DNA of 64,000 nt, from assembly GCF_010993705.1 (NCBI RefSeq), contig NZ_WOFO01000005.1, positions 186,001-250,000 of the forward strand, in the 5' to 3' direction. The notes under the pieces were generated by a model that worked only from the letters and a program-made list of their open reading frames with translations, was not told where the DNA came from and made no database searches. The DNA is from Cyclobacterium sp. SYSU L10401 (GTDB lineage Bacteria > Bacteroidota > Bacteroidia > Cytophagales > Cyclobacteriaceae). Shown piece by piece: positions 27,424 to 34,678 of the stretch; position 1 is the stretch's first letter; each line of letters opens with the position of its first letter. A program made the translations under genes and the position numbers.

Positions 27424-28461
27424 TCATTCCTCCAGGTTATTATAATATTCCATGGCCTCCACGACCGATTGCTTGTCCACCACAATATTAAAGTCACATT
27501 CCCCTATTTTCTTCAGCAAGGAGAAATTAAGTTTTTCACCATCATTTTTCTTGTCCTGAAAACAAAGCTTGATAATGGCATCAAAATCTTTGTCGGAAAT
27601 AGAAATTTTACCAAAAACTGCCAACACCTTTTGTTGTATGGTGTCCAGCTGAGCTTGGGGAAGTCGCAAAAACTTGTGGGAAAGATAGGCTTCCGTAACC
27701 ATACCAATGGCGATGGCTTCACCATGGAGAAGGCGGTAGGGGCCATTCAGGTAATGAGACTCAATGGCATGTCCGATCGTGTGTCCAAAATTAAGAATTT
27801 TCCTTAATCCGTTTTCTTTGGGATCCTTGTCTACCACTTCCCGCTTGATGCCCACCGATACCTCAATGATGTCTTTCCAGGGCTGGTTTTGCCAGTTCTC
27901 CGTTTTCAGGCTATTGAAGTAATTCTCATTACGTATCAGGCCATGTTTAATCACTTCGGCATAGCCTGAACGCAATTCTGCCTCAGGCAGGGTTTTTAAA
28001 AACTCATCACAGATCAATACCCCTTCCGGTTGATTAAAAACGCCAATGTGGTTTTTGAAGCCATTGAAATCTATACCTAATTTTCCTCCAACACTGGCAT
28101 CCACCTGGGACAGCAGGGTGGTTGGAATATTGATAAAGCGGATTCCCCGTTTATAGGTACTGGCGCAAAACCCACCCATGTCTCCGGCCACCCCTCCTCC
28201 GATATTGATAATCAAGGTTTTGCGGTCAAAATTATTTTCCGTCATCCATTGCCAGATTCCCTGGCAAGTGTCCAGGTTTTTATGGATTTCTCCCGCATCA
28301 AAAGCATGCAGGCAATGTTCAGGCAGGCCTTCCGAAACAAGCGGGTAGCAATGCTTGATGGTATGACTGTCCATAATAATCCCTAAGCGGGAATATTTTT
28401 TATTATGGAGATAGCGTGGCAGATCCTCTGCTATATGGGAAGAAAATATAATTGTTTCCAA
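27424..28461 (-). CDS. aroB: 3-dehydroquinate synthase
   Basis: 345 aa. It cyclises DAHP to 3-dehydroquinate using NAD and a divalent metal. Motifs: GGGVAGDMGGFCAS (NAD loop), GHTIGHAIE and LLHGEAIAIGM (metal His/Glu). The start is a TTG at 28461: the next in-frame ATG is at codon 30, inside the conserved N-terminus, and an upstream stop bounds the frame. It follows the DAHP synthase/chorismate mutase gene after a 173-bp gap carrying a long inverted repeat. Confidence 0.93.
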   Translation of the reverse strand: METIIFSSHIAEDLPRYLHNKKYSRLGIIMDSHTIKHCYPLVSEGLPEHCLHAFDAGEIHKNLDTCQGIWQWMTENNFDRKTLIINIGGGVAGDMGGFCASTYKRGIRFINIPTTLLSQVDASVGGKLGIDFNGFKNHIGVFNQPEGVLICDEFLKTLPEAELRSGYAEVIKHGLIRNENYFNSLKTENWQNQPWKDIIEVSVGIKREVVDKDPKENGLRKILNFGHTIGHAIESHYLNGPYRLLHGEAIAIGMVTEAYLSHKFLRLPQAQLDTIQQKVLAVFGKISISDKDFDAIIKLCFQDKKNDGEKLNFSLLKKIGECDFNIVVDKQSVVEAMEYYNNLEE

Positions 28462-28489
28462 AACAGTACTTTTTGGTAAAGGTAAAAAA

Positions 28490-28631
28490 TTAAACCCGTT
28501 TTATTTCCTGAATATAGACTGCAACGATTCATACCTCCCGGTCTGCTGGTACCATAAATTTGATTGTTAAGGTTTTACCAGAAAATCAAAAACCGTCCAA
28601 TGTATATTCCAAAGAAATAAAACGGGTTTAA
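28490..28631. repeat. 142-bp element with 18-bp terminal inverted repeats between DAHP synthase/chorismate mutase and aroB
   Basis: The ends 28490-28507 (ttaaacccgttttatttc) and 28614-28631 are perfect reverse complements. Imperfect pairing continues inward (ctgaatata against tatattccaaa), giving about 25 paired positions. Inside is a second short pair, ctggta (28545) with taccag. Both ends carry TTAA, which is palindromic and so cannot by itself prove a target duplication. On the minus strand a T6 tract follows the right arm. It could be a small inverted-repeat mobile element (MITE-like), an intercistronic processing or stability hairpin, or a terminator/antiterminator. Confidence 0.65.
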
Positions 28632-28634
28632 CCG

Positions 28635-29741
28635 TCAAACTGATTTATTAGAAGGTTGCTCCTCTCGCAACTTTTTCTCCTGGCGCTTTACGGACTCTTC
28701 ATGAATGCAATAAAGCAATTCCTTCATGAATTTTTCACTCAGGTTTTTGGACATTCCTTTTTGAGTCCTGGAATCCATCACCTGCTTCCAGCGATCAGCC
28801 TGAAAAACGGTCAGGTTATGTTCTCTTTTGTGAGCGCCAATTTGATCGATAATGGAAAAGCGTTCCGCCAATAGATCCATTAACTGGTCATCCAAATGGT
28901 CTACCGCATTTCTAAGGTCTTGCAGTTTTTCTGATGGGTGCTCGGTTTGGAGGGTATGCTTGAAATCAATCTGATCGAGAATTTCTCTCAGCTGCCTGGG
29001 AGTTACCTGCTGCTTGGCATCACTCCACGCATTGTCGGGGTCATGATGGGTTTCAATCATCAGCCCGTCCAAACCAAAATTAATGGCTCGCTGGGCGGTT
29101 TCCAATAATCCCGTCCTGTTACCTACAATGTGACTGGGGTCATTGATTACCTGCATGCCTTTCCAAATCCTTTTCAGGTGGATGGGCATGGACCAGTTGG
29201 GCTTGTTGCGGAATTTTTTATCGTACGCATCACTGAATCCCCGGTGAATCGCAGCCAACTTATTAACCCCTACTGCCTGAAGTCTTTCCAGGGCTCCTCT
29301 CCACAGTTCCAAATCGGGATTCATAGGGTTTTTCACCATCACAGGTATGTCTACACCTTTCAGGGCTTCAGCAATCTCCTGAACGGCAAAGGGATTTACC
29401 GTAGTCCGGGCACCTATCCAAAGGATGTCTACCCCATGCTTCAGAGCCGATTCCACGTGGGCGGTGTTTCCCACCTCGGTTGTAATCGGAATATTCAGGT
29501 GATGTCGGACGATTTCCATCCATTTCAACCCATCTTCCCCGATTCCTTCGAAACTCCCGGGTCTGGTTCTTGGCTTCCAAATCCCTGCCCTGAATACATC
29601 AGGGACCACATTTGCCGCTATCATGTCCTGACAAACCTTTTCGATTTGTTCGGGTGTTTCGGCGCTACAGGGCCCTGCAATGATCAGGTGCTCCTTTTCC
29701 AGGCCCAGGCCCCAGTCTTTCGTTTGTAAGTGATTTTCCAT
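28635..29741 (-). CDS. Bifunctional DAHP synthase / chorismate mutase
   Basis: 368 aa. Residues about 1-265 are the DAHP synthase domain of the AroF/KDO8P-synthase-like type (AGPCSAE, FRAGIWKPRTRPGSFEG, WIGARTTVNP, IAAIHRGF). It condenses PEP and erythrose-4-phosphate, the first step of the shikimate pathway. Residues about 275-355 are an AroQ-type all-helical chorismate mutase (LRNAVDHLDDQLMDLLAER), which turns chorismate into prephenate. Fusing the two lets prephenate or chorismate act on the first step. It is the first structural gene of the operon, directly behind the leader attenuator, with the ATG about 20 nt past the terminator. Confidence 0.94.
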   Translation of the reverse strand: MENHLQTKDWGLGLEKEHLIIAGPCSAETPEQIEKVCQDMIAANVVPDVFRAGIWKPRTRPGSFEGIGEDGLKWMEIVRHHLNIPITTEVGNTAHVESALKHGVDILWIGARTTVNPFAVQEIAEALKGVDIPVMVKNPMNPDLELWRGALERLQAVGVNKLAAIHRGFSDAYDKKFRNKPNWSMPIHLKRIWKGMQVINDPSHIVGNRTGLLETAQRAINFGLDGLMIETHHDPDNAWSDAKQQVTPRQLREILDQIDFKHTLQTEHPSEKLQDLRNAVDHLDDQLMDLLAERFSIIDQIGAHKREHNLTVFQADRWKQVMDSRTQKGMSKNLSEKFMKELLYCIHEESVKRQEKKLREEQPSNKSV

Positions 29742-29761
29742 TGTTTGATTTACGGTTAAAT

Positions 29762-29790
29762 AAAAAAGCCCGACTCTCTCGAATCGGGCT
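29762..29790 (-). terminator. Attenuator terminator hairpin
   Basis: Read on the minus strand, AGCCCGA (29790-29784) pairs with TCGGGCT (29773-29767) round a 10-nt loop, and six T follow (29767-29762). It ends 20 nt before the ATG of the DAHP synthase gene and 22 nt after the leader ORF, the normal place for an attenuator. The 5' arm also pairs with the leader RNA at 29847-29836. Confidence 0.9.
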
Positions 29791-29811
29791 CCTGTGTTTG
29801 TTTATCTTTAA

Positions 29812-29907
29812 TTATTTTTTTTCAAGACAATACGCAGCTCCGATTCGGCCGTGGGGACGAAAATAAAAGTAAAAGAAGCTAAAATATGTAGCTGCGAATT
29901 TTTTCAT
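29812..29907 (-). CDS. Leader peptide of the aromatic operon (Phe/Tyr-rich, 31 aa)
   Basis: ATG at 29907, TAA at 29814-29812, 31 codons. It begins MKKFAAT and codons 8-16 read YFSFFYFYF; in total there are six Phe and four Tyr, against no Trp. It ends with CLEKK. The stop lies 22 nt before the terminator stem. Codon content and position are those of the E. coli pheA or pheS leader, but here both Phe and Tyr are sensed. It is too short for routine gene callers. The start ATG is only four bases after the -7 box, so the transcript is probably leaderless. Confidence 0.87.
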   Translation of the reverse strand: MKKFAATYFSFFYFYFRPHGRIGAAYCLEKK

Positions 29908-29911
29908 GCGT

Positions 29912-29943
29912 CAAATGTAATCTTTCCCCATTTAAAAATCAAA
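29912..29943 (-). promoter_or_regulatory. Promoter of the aromatic operon
   Basis: On the minus strand TTTG (29943-29940), 20 nt spacer, TACATTTG (29919-29912). This matches the Bacteroidota housekeeping consensus TTTG-N19-21-TAnnTTTG exactly. Only the four bases ACGC separate the -7 box from the leader ATG, so transcription should start at or within a base or two of that ATG. Confidence 0.85.
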
Positions 29944-30070
29944 CAGTTATTCATTTTTTTTGTCAGCATCATGTCAAAACCTCCAGTGAAAACAACCTAT
30001 CAGCCAGGTCCTAGCCACGAAAAACACCAGTCTGTCAGGATCCAATACAAACAACTTTGATCCGATTCCC

Positions 30071-30096
30071 TTGTATTAGACCGTTGTATTAGACGG
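30071..30096. repeat. Two tandem copies of a 13-nt unit
   Basis: ttgtattagaccg (30071-30083) is followed at once by ttgtattagacgg (30084-30096), 12 of 13 identical, just past the 3' end of the DUF3052-like gene. No function is apparent. Confidence 0.55.
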
Positions 30097-30105
30097 CTGG
30101 AAATG

Positions 30106-30549
30106 TCAGGGCTTCTTTTTTTCTGATAGCAAGCCAAATTTCCGTTTCAGTCTGGGGATGTTTTCGACTTTTCGGAAACGCAAGGCAGACCAGTCCTGAT
30201 CTATGGCTACCTGCCTGACCGGTTCCATCCCCCATTCGCCGAGCAGGTCCCATCCGCTATCCCTGTTGTAATCTGTAGTATATTTCTTTGAACTAACCTT
30301 GGGATAGGCGATCCAAAATACGGCATCGGACCCTAGTTTGGGAAGTAAGGGAAGGACTTCTGCTTCCATTTCGGCTTTGGTTCTTCCAAAAACCAAAGCA
30401 AATTCAATTTCTCCCGGTTCATCCAGGTGCTCGCTGATCAGGGTATGCCTGTCCATGGCCTCCATGTGCGGCTTAAATGTATCAGGAGCAGCCAGTATTA
30501 CTGCCTTTTCTTGAGATTTAAAGTTTAATTTTTTAAAAAGGGCATCCAT
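30106..30549 (-). CDS. DUF3052-like conserved protein
   Basis: 147 aa from the ATG at 30549. The central ALVFGRTKAEMEAE and DAVFWIAYPKVSSK segments and the C-terminal DQDWSALRFR resemble a small family annotated as DUF3052/YdeI-like in many bacteria, function unknown. No signal peptide or membrane helix. Divergent from proline dehydrogenase. Confidence 0.65.
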   Translation of the reverse strand: MDALFKKLNFKSQEKAVILAAPDTFKPHMEAMDRHTLISEHLDEPGEIEFALVFGRTKAEMEAEVLPLLPKLGSDAVFWIAYPKVSSKKYTTDYNRDSGWDLLGEWGMEPVRQVAIDQDWSALRFRKVENIPRLKRKFGLLSEKKKP

Positions 30550-30663
30550 TGTTCGGGCTTTTGGATTTAAAATTAAGGATTCTTTCTTAAAATAAATGCC
30601 TGAAATATTCAGTCAATGAAGAAATTGAAAGCAGAAATACCCCTCCTAACCTGTTTTTTTTGG

Positions 30664-30671
30664 TATCTTTG
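30664..30671 (+). promoter_or_regulatory. -7 promoter box of the proline dehydrogenase gene
   Basis: TATCTTTG matches TAnnTTTG and lies ten bases before the chosen ATG at 30682, so the 5' leader would be only about seven bases. No TTTG element is found 19-21 nt upstream. The closeness of the box also supports 30682 over the more upstream in-frame ATG at 30616. Confidence 0.5.
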
Positions 30672-30681
30672 CCCCTTGAAA

Positions 30682-31884
30682 ATGGAAAAAAAACCTGCTT
30701 TTTCTTTTGATAATCTGGAAACAGCCTTTGCCCACCTTTCGGACGATGATTTAAAAAAAACACAAGCATTGTTCCGGCTAATGGGCTATCCTGCACTGGT
30801 GAAAATGGGTATCTGGCTCAGCAAAATGTCTTTTTCAATGGGCCTGCCGCTGGAGAAGGTGATCAAAGATACTGTCTTCCGCCAGTTTTGCGGAGGGGAG
30901 CATATCGAGGCGTGTAAACCTACAGTAGATCGGCTGGCCAGGTTTGGAGTCAAATCCATACTGGATTATTCTGTGGAGGGAAACAAAGGTGAAAGCAGCT
31001 TTGCTGCTGCAAAAGAGGAGATTCTGCAGACCATTCAGGCTGCCCAAGCCAACGAAAACCTGCCTTTTGCTGTATTTAAGGCTTCCGGAATAGTGGATAC
31101 TGGCCTACTTACCCAAGCCCAGGCAAAGGAACCGCTGTCTGAGGAAATGCAGGATTCCCTGTCCATGGGCAAAGACAGGTTCATGACCATTTGTGAAGCA
31201 GCCTTTCAAGCCCAGGTACGCCTTATGGTAGATGGTGAAGAAAGTTGGTTCCAGGGAGTTATTGATCAATGGGTCCGGGAAGCCATGCGGCAATTCAACA
31301 AGGAAAATGCTTTGGTTTTCAACACCTACCAGTTGTATCGCAAAGACATGTTGCGCCATTTGAAAGATGCGCACCATGATGCCGTGGCCAGGGGATATTT
31401 CCTGGGGGCCAAATTGGTGAGGGGGGCTTACATGGAAAAAGAGCGTGAAATGGCAGCCGCCAAAGGTTATCCTGACCCCATTCATTCCAACAAGTCAGAC
31501 ACGGACCAGGATTATGACAGGGCCCTGCAGTTCTGCATCAACAACAAACAAAGGATCTCTCTGGTCAGCGGATCTCACAACGAAATGAGCAATACCGTGC
31601 TGGCTGAATTGATAGACCTTCATGGGCTATCCCGGGCAGACGAAAGGGTTTATTTTTCCCAACTTTACGGCATGAGCGACCCCATTTCATTTAACCTGGC
31701 CAAAGCAGGTTTTAATGTAGTCAAATACCTTCCCTATGGACCGGTAAAAGAAGTACTGCCTTACCTGGCCAGGAGGGCGGAAGAAAATTCCGGGATTTCC
31801 GGGCAAACCGGCCGCGAGCTGAAACTGATCAAACAAGAAATACGCAGGCGTAAAAGCCTGCCTGAATTTCCAACAATAGCATAA
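30682..31884 (+). CDS. putA: Proline dehydrogenase
   Basis: 400 aa, the monofunctional PRODH of Bacteroidota rather than a PRODH-P5CDH fusion, so the symbol putA is only by analogy. It oxidises proline to pyrroline-5-carboxylate with FAD. Features: an alpha/beta barrel with LVRGAYMEKE, SLVSGSHNEMS and the C-terminal RRAEENSG, where the paired Arg contact the proline carboxylate. The ATG at 30682 is preferred because it follows a -7 box; the 22-codon upstream extension starts in a low-complexity stretch. Lies 12 bp before lysS, probably co-transcribed. Confidence 0.9.
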   Translation: MEKKPAFSFDNLETAFAHLSDDDLKKTQALFRLMGYPALVKMGIWLSKMSFSMGLPLEKVIKDTVFRQFCGGEHIEACKPTVDRLARFGVKSILDYSVEGNKGESSFAAAKEEILQTIQAAQANENLPFAVFKASGIVDTGLLTQAQAKEPLSEEMQDSLSMGKDRFMTICEAAFQAQVRLMVDGEESWFQGVIDQWVREAMRQFNKENALVFNTYQLYRKDMLRHLKDAHHDAVARGYFLGAKLVRGAYMEKEREMAAAKGYPDPIHSNKSDTDQDYDRALQFCINNKQRISLVSGSHNEMSNTVLAELIDLHGLSRADERVYFSQLYGMSDPISFNLAKAGFNVVKYLPYGPVKEVLPYLARRAEENSGISGQTGRELKLIKQEIRRRKSLPEFPTIA

Positions 31885-31896
31885 CCACCTTTATAC

Positions 31897-33621
31897 ATGC
31901 AATTACTGAACGAACAGGAGATAGAAAGAAGAAAAGACAGGGAGGCACTGATGCAGCTGGGCATAGATCCTTACCCTGCCCTATCCTACCCCATCAATGC
32001 CAGCTCGGCAGATATCCATAAAAACTACGAAAATCGTAAAAACGATTACAAGAACATCAGTATCGCCGGGAGGCTCATGAGTCGGCGCATCATGGGTTCG
32101 GCAAGTTTTGCAGAGATTCAGGATAGTTCCGGCAGACTACAGATTTATGTAAGAAGGGACGATATCTGTCCAGAAGAGGATAAGACCCTTTACAATACCG
32201 TGTTTAAAAAGTTGCTGGGCATTGGTGATTTTATAGGACTTAAAGGCTTTATTTTTACCACTCAAACGGGTGAAATTTCGCTTCATGTGCAGGAGCTGAC
32301 CTTGCTTTCCAAATCTCTGAAACCGCTTCCGGTAGTAAAAAGAGATGAGGAAGGGAATGTTTATGATGGCTTTACTGACCCGGAGCTTCGGTACCGGCAG
32401 CGGTATGTGGATCTGGTGGTCAATCCCGAAGTAAAGGACACCTTTGTAGCCCGGTCAAGAGTGATCTCTTCTATGAGAAGGTATTTTGATGATAATGGCT
32501 GGCTGGAAGTAGAAACCCCCATTCTTCAGCAGGTACATGGAGGAGCTGCTGCCAAACCATTCGATACTCACCACAATGCCCTGGACATTCCGCTATTTTT
32601 AAGGATCGCTAATGAGCTTTACCTGAAGCGGCTGATCGTAGGTGGGTTTGAAGGGGTGTATGAAATCGGGAAAATGTTCCGAAATGAAGGCATGGACCGT
32701 ACCCATAATCCGGAATTTACCTCCATGGAAATCTATGTAGCCCACAAAGACTATAATTGGATGATGGAAATGGTGGAAGAACTGCTGGGGCAGATTGCCC
32801 ATAGCGTACTGGGCACCACCCAGGCCAAGGTCGGGGAGCATGTCATTGAATTTGCGGGACCCTACAAGCGCCTTTCCATGTTTGAAGCCATTCAGGAATT
32901 TACGGGCATAGATGTCAGTGCTATGGATGAATCTGGCCTGCGAAAAGTCTGCGCCGATCTGGAAATTGAAGTGGATGACAGCATGGGAAAAGGAAAGCTG
33001 ATTGATGAGATTTTTGGTGAAAAAGTAGAGGATCAGCTGATCCAACCTACCTATATCACAGACTACCCCATAGAGATGACCCCTCTGGCCAAAAAGCACC
33101 GGGAAAAGCCCGGTTTGGTGGAGCGTTTTGAGCTATTTGTGAACGGCAAGGAAATCGCCAACGCTTACACAGAGCTCAATGACCCTATCGATCAGCGGGA
33201 GCGTTTCGAAGAACAACTCAAACTGGCGGCAAGAGGGGATGATGAAGCCATGGCCATGGATGAGGATTTCCTCCGGGCATTGGAATATGGGATGCCGCCC
33301 ACCTCGGGACTGGGTATAGGTATAGACCGGCTTTGCATGCTGCTGACCAACAAAAGCACCATACAGGAGGTATTGTTCTTCCCCCAGATGAAGCCGGAGA
33401 AAAAAGTGCAGGTGGCTACAGACGAGGATTTTATAGCTTTGGGTATACATCCCGGATTGGTTCCGGCGATTCGGGAACTGAACATCCATACCCTGGAACA
33501 ACTCAGAGGGCAAAACCCCAATAAATTGTTCAATGATGTCTGTGGAAAGCGGAAAAAACTCAAACTAGAGGCCCCCAACCCCAGCAAAGAAGAGGTGGAA
33601 AACTGGGTCAATGGTGCATAA
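31897..33621 (+). CDS. lysS: Lysyl-tRNA synthetase, class II
   Basis: 574 aa. It charges tRNA-Lys. The N-terminal OB-fold anticodon domain is followed by the class II core: motif 2 FRNEGMDRTHNPEFTSMEIY and motif 3 GLGIGIDRLCMLLT. The ~70 residues beyond motif 3 form an extension with a helix-hairpin-helix-like stretch (ALGIHPGLVPAIRELNIHTL), as found in Bacteroidota LysRS. Confidence 0.96.
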   Translation: MQLLNEQEIERRKDREALMQLGIDPYPALSYPINASSADIHKNYENRKNDYKNISIAGRLMSRRIMGSASFAEIQDSSGRLQIYVRRDDICPEEDKTLYNTVFKKLLGIGDFIGLKGFIFTTQTGEISLHVQELTLLSKSLKPLPVVKRDEEGNVYDGFTDPELRYRQRYVDLVVNPEVKDTFVARSRVISSMRRYFDDNGWLEVETPILQQVHGGAAAKPFDTHHNALDIPLFLRIANELYLKRLIVGGFEGVYEIGKMFRNEGMDRTHNPEFTSMEIYVAHKDYNWMMEMVEELLGQIAHSVLGTTQAKVGEHVIEFAGPYKRLSMFEAIQEFTGIDVSAMDESGLRKVCADLEIEVDDSMGKGKLIDEIFGEKVEDQLIQPTYITDYPIEMTPLAKKHREKPGLVERFELFVNGKEIANAYTELNDPIDQRERFEEQLKLAARGDDEAMAMDEDFLRALEYGMPPTSGLGIGIDRLCMLLTNKSTIQEVLFFPQMKPEKKVQVATDEDFIALGIHPGLVPAIRELNIHTLEQLRGQNPNKLFNDVCGKRKKLKLEAPNPSKEEVENWVNGA

Positions 33622-33673
33622 ACCGTTCAAAACCAATGGCGTATCTGCCTAAAAGAGATTTTCTATAACCGAT

Positions 33674-34387
33674 ATGAAAACTTTTGCTGCTTTCCTGTTA
33701 CTGTTTATAAACCTCTCCGGTCTGACCCATGCCCAGGAGGAGAAAATTTCTGTGTTGCTGTTAACGGGAGGCCATGGATTTGATCGTCCGGCTTTTTTTG
33801 ACATGTTGGACTCTTTTGAAAACATTGAATACAAGGAAATGCGCCACCCCAATGCCAATGCCGGTTTTCTCCAACCTGAAGGTTATGATGTCATCCTCTT
33901 TTATGACATGGTCCAGCAAATCAGCGAAGCAGAAAAGGCAGCCTTCGAAGGCCTGGTAAATCAGGGCATTGGCCTGGTATTTCTTCACCACGCCATCGTA
34001 TCTTACCAGGATTGGGATTTTTACAGGGAAGTAGTAGGTGGCAGGTACATTGAAAATGGAGAGGATACCCAAACACAATCCAATTACCGGCATGATGTAC
34101 AGTTTGATGCGTGGATAGCAGACAAAACACATCCCATCACCCGAGGTATGAAAGCTTTTGACATCGATGATGAAATTTACGGTCAGGTATTTATTGCTCC
34201 GGAAGTGAATGTATTGATCAGTACCTCCCATCCGGAAAGCATGGAGCACCTGATGTGGTGCCGGGAAGTCAACCCAAAAACCCGATCAGTATACCTGCAA
34301 CCAGGCCATGGCCCGGGAATTTTTGCTGAATCCAGTTACCAGAAATTGCTAAAATACAGCCTGGAATGGGCGGCTTTCCGGAGGTGA
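33674..34387 (+). CDS. Exported ThuA-like protein
   Basis: 237 aa. Sec signal peptide (cleaved near THAQEE), then a ThuA domain of the class I glutamine-amidotransferase-like fold: LLTGGHGFDR, HHAIVSYQDW and YLQPGHGPG. ThuA proteins are linked to trehalose and related sugars (for example 3-keto-sugar metabolism), but this exported Bacteroidota group has unknown substrates. The catalytic Cys of GATases is not present. Confidence 0.82.
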   Translation: MKTFAAFLLLFINLSGLTHAQEEKISVLLLTGGHGFDRPAFFDMLDSFENIEYKEMRHPNANAGFLQPEGYDVILFYDMVQQISEAEKAAFEGLVNQGIGLVFLHHAIVSYQDWDFYREVVGGRYIENGEDTQTQSNYRHDVQFDAWIADKTHPITRGMKAFDIDDEIYGQVFIAPEVNVLISTSHPESMEHLMWCREVNPKTRSVYLQPGHGPGIFAESSYQKLLKYSLEWAAFRR

Positions 34388-34678
34388 GGCGGGATTGAAA
34401 AAGCCTGTGTGAAATGAAAACTGTCCCCTCAGGGAAATCATTTGGGTAAAAAATATCTGACAATGCTGATGTTCCTTCCCGTGCGGGACGGGATACCTGG
34501 AGGATTGCTAATCTTGACTCACATTGGATGCTTAACGGCATTATCCAAAATCGATCCCAATTCGCTATTTCCTTTCTTAACCAGATAAAAATTTCCAATC
34601 TTAGACTATGGGACCTAAGATGTGAAAGGCCTTATCCCTCTTTGTCCAGGCAAACATGGAAATAATTTTCTGGCATGC

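Larger units (their letters stand above)
29762..29907 (-). promoter_or_regulatory. Phe/Tyr transcription attenuator of the aromatic operon
   Basis: Alternative RNA structures can be drawn by hand. Region 1 (29900-29890, AATTCGCAGCT) pairs with region 2 (29839-29829, AGCTGCGTATT), 10 pairs plus one T-T mismatch; region 1 lies in leader codons 3-6. Region 2 extended upstream (29847-29836) pairs with the 5' arm of the terminator (29790-29780): 11 pairs with one bulged A, the antiterminator. The terminator arms are 29790-29784 and 29773-29767. A ribosome stalled at the Phe/Tyr codons (29886-29860) would cover region 1 and free region 2 to form the antiterminator. Rapid translation should keep region 2 busy or paired with region 1, so the terminator forms. 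It would switch on all genes down to tyrA when charged Phe or Tyr tRNA is short. Confidence 0.85.

Noticed and set aside
28462-28634. T-box or riboswitch before aroB
   Set aside because: I looked for a T-box specifier and the TGGNACCGCG-like antiterminator; neither is present. Only an inverted repeat and a T tract are seen.
29741-30105. A Trp leader before the DAHP synthase
   Set aside because: The leader ORF contains no Trp codon; its runs are Phe and Tyr.
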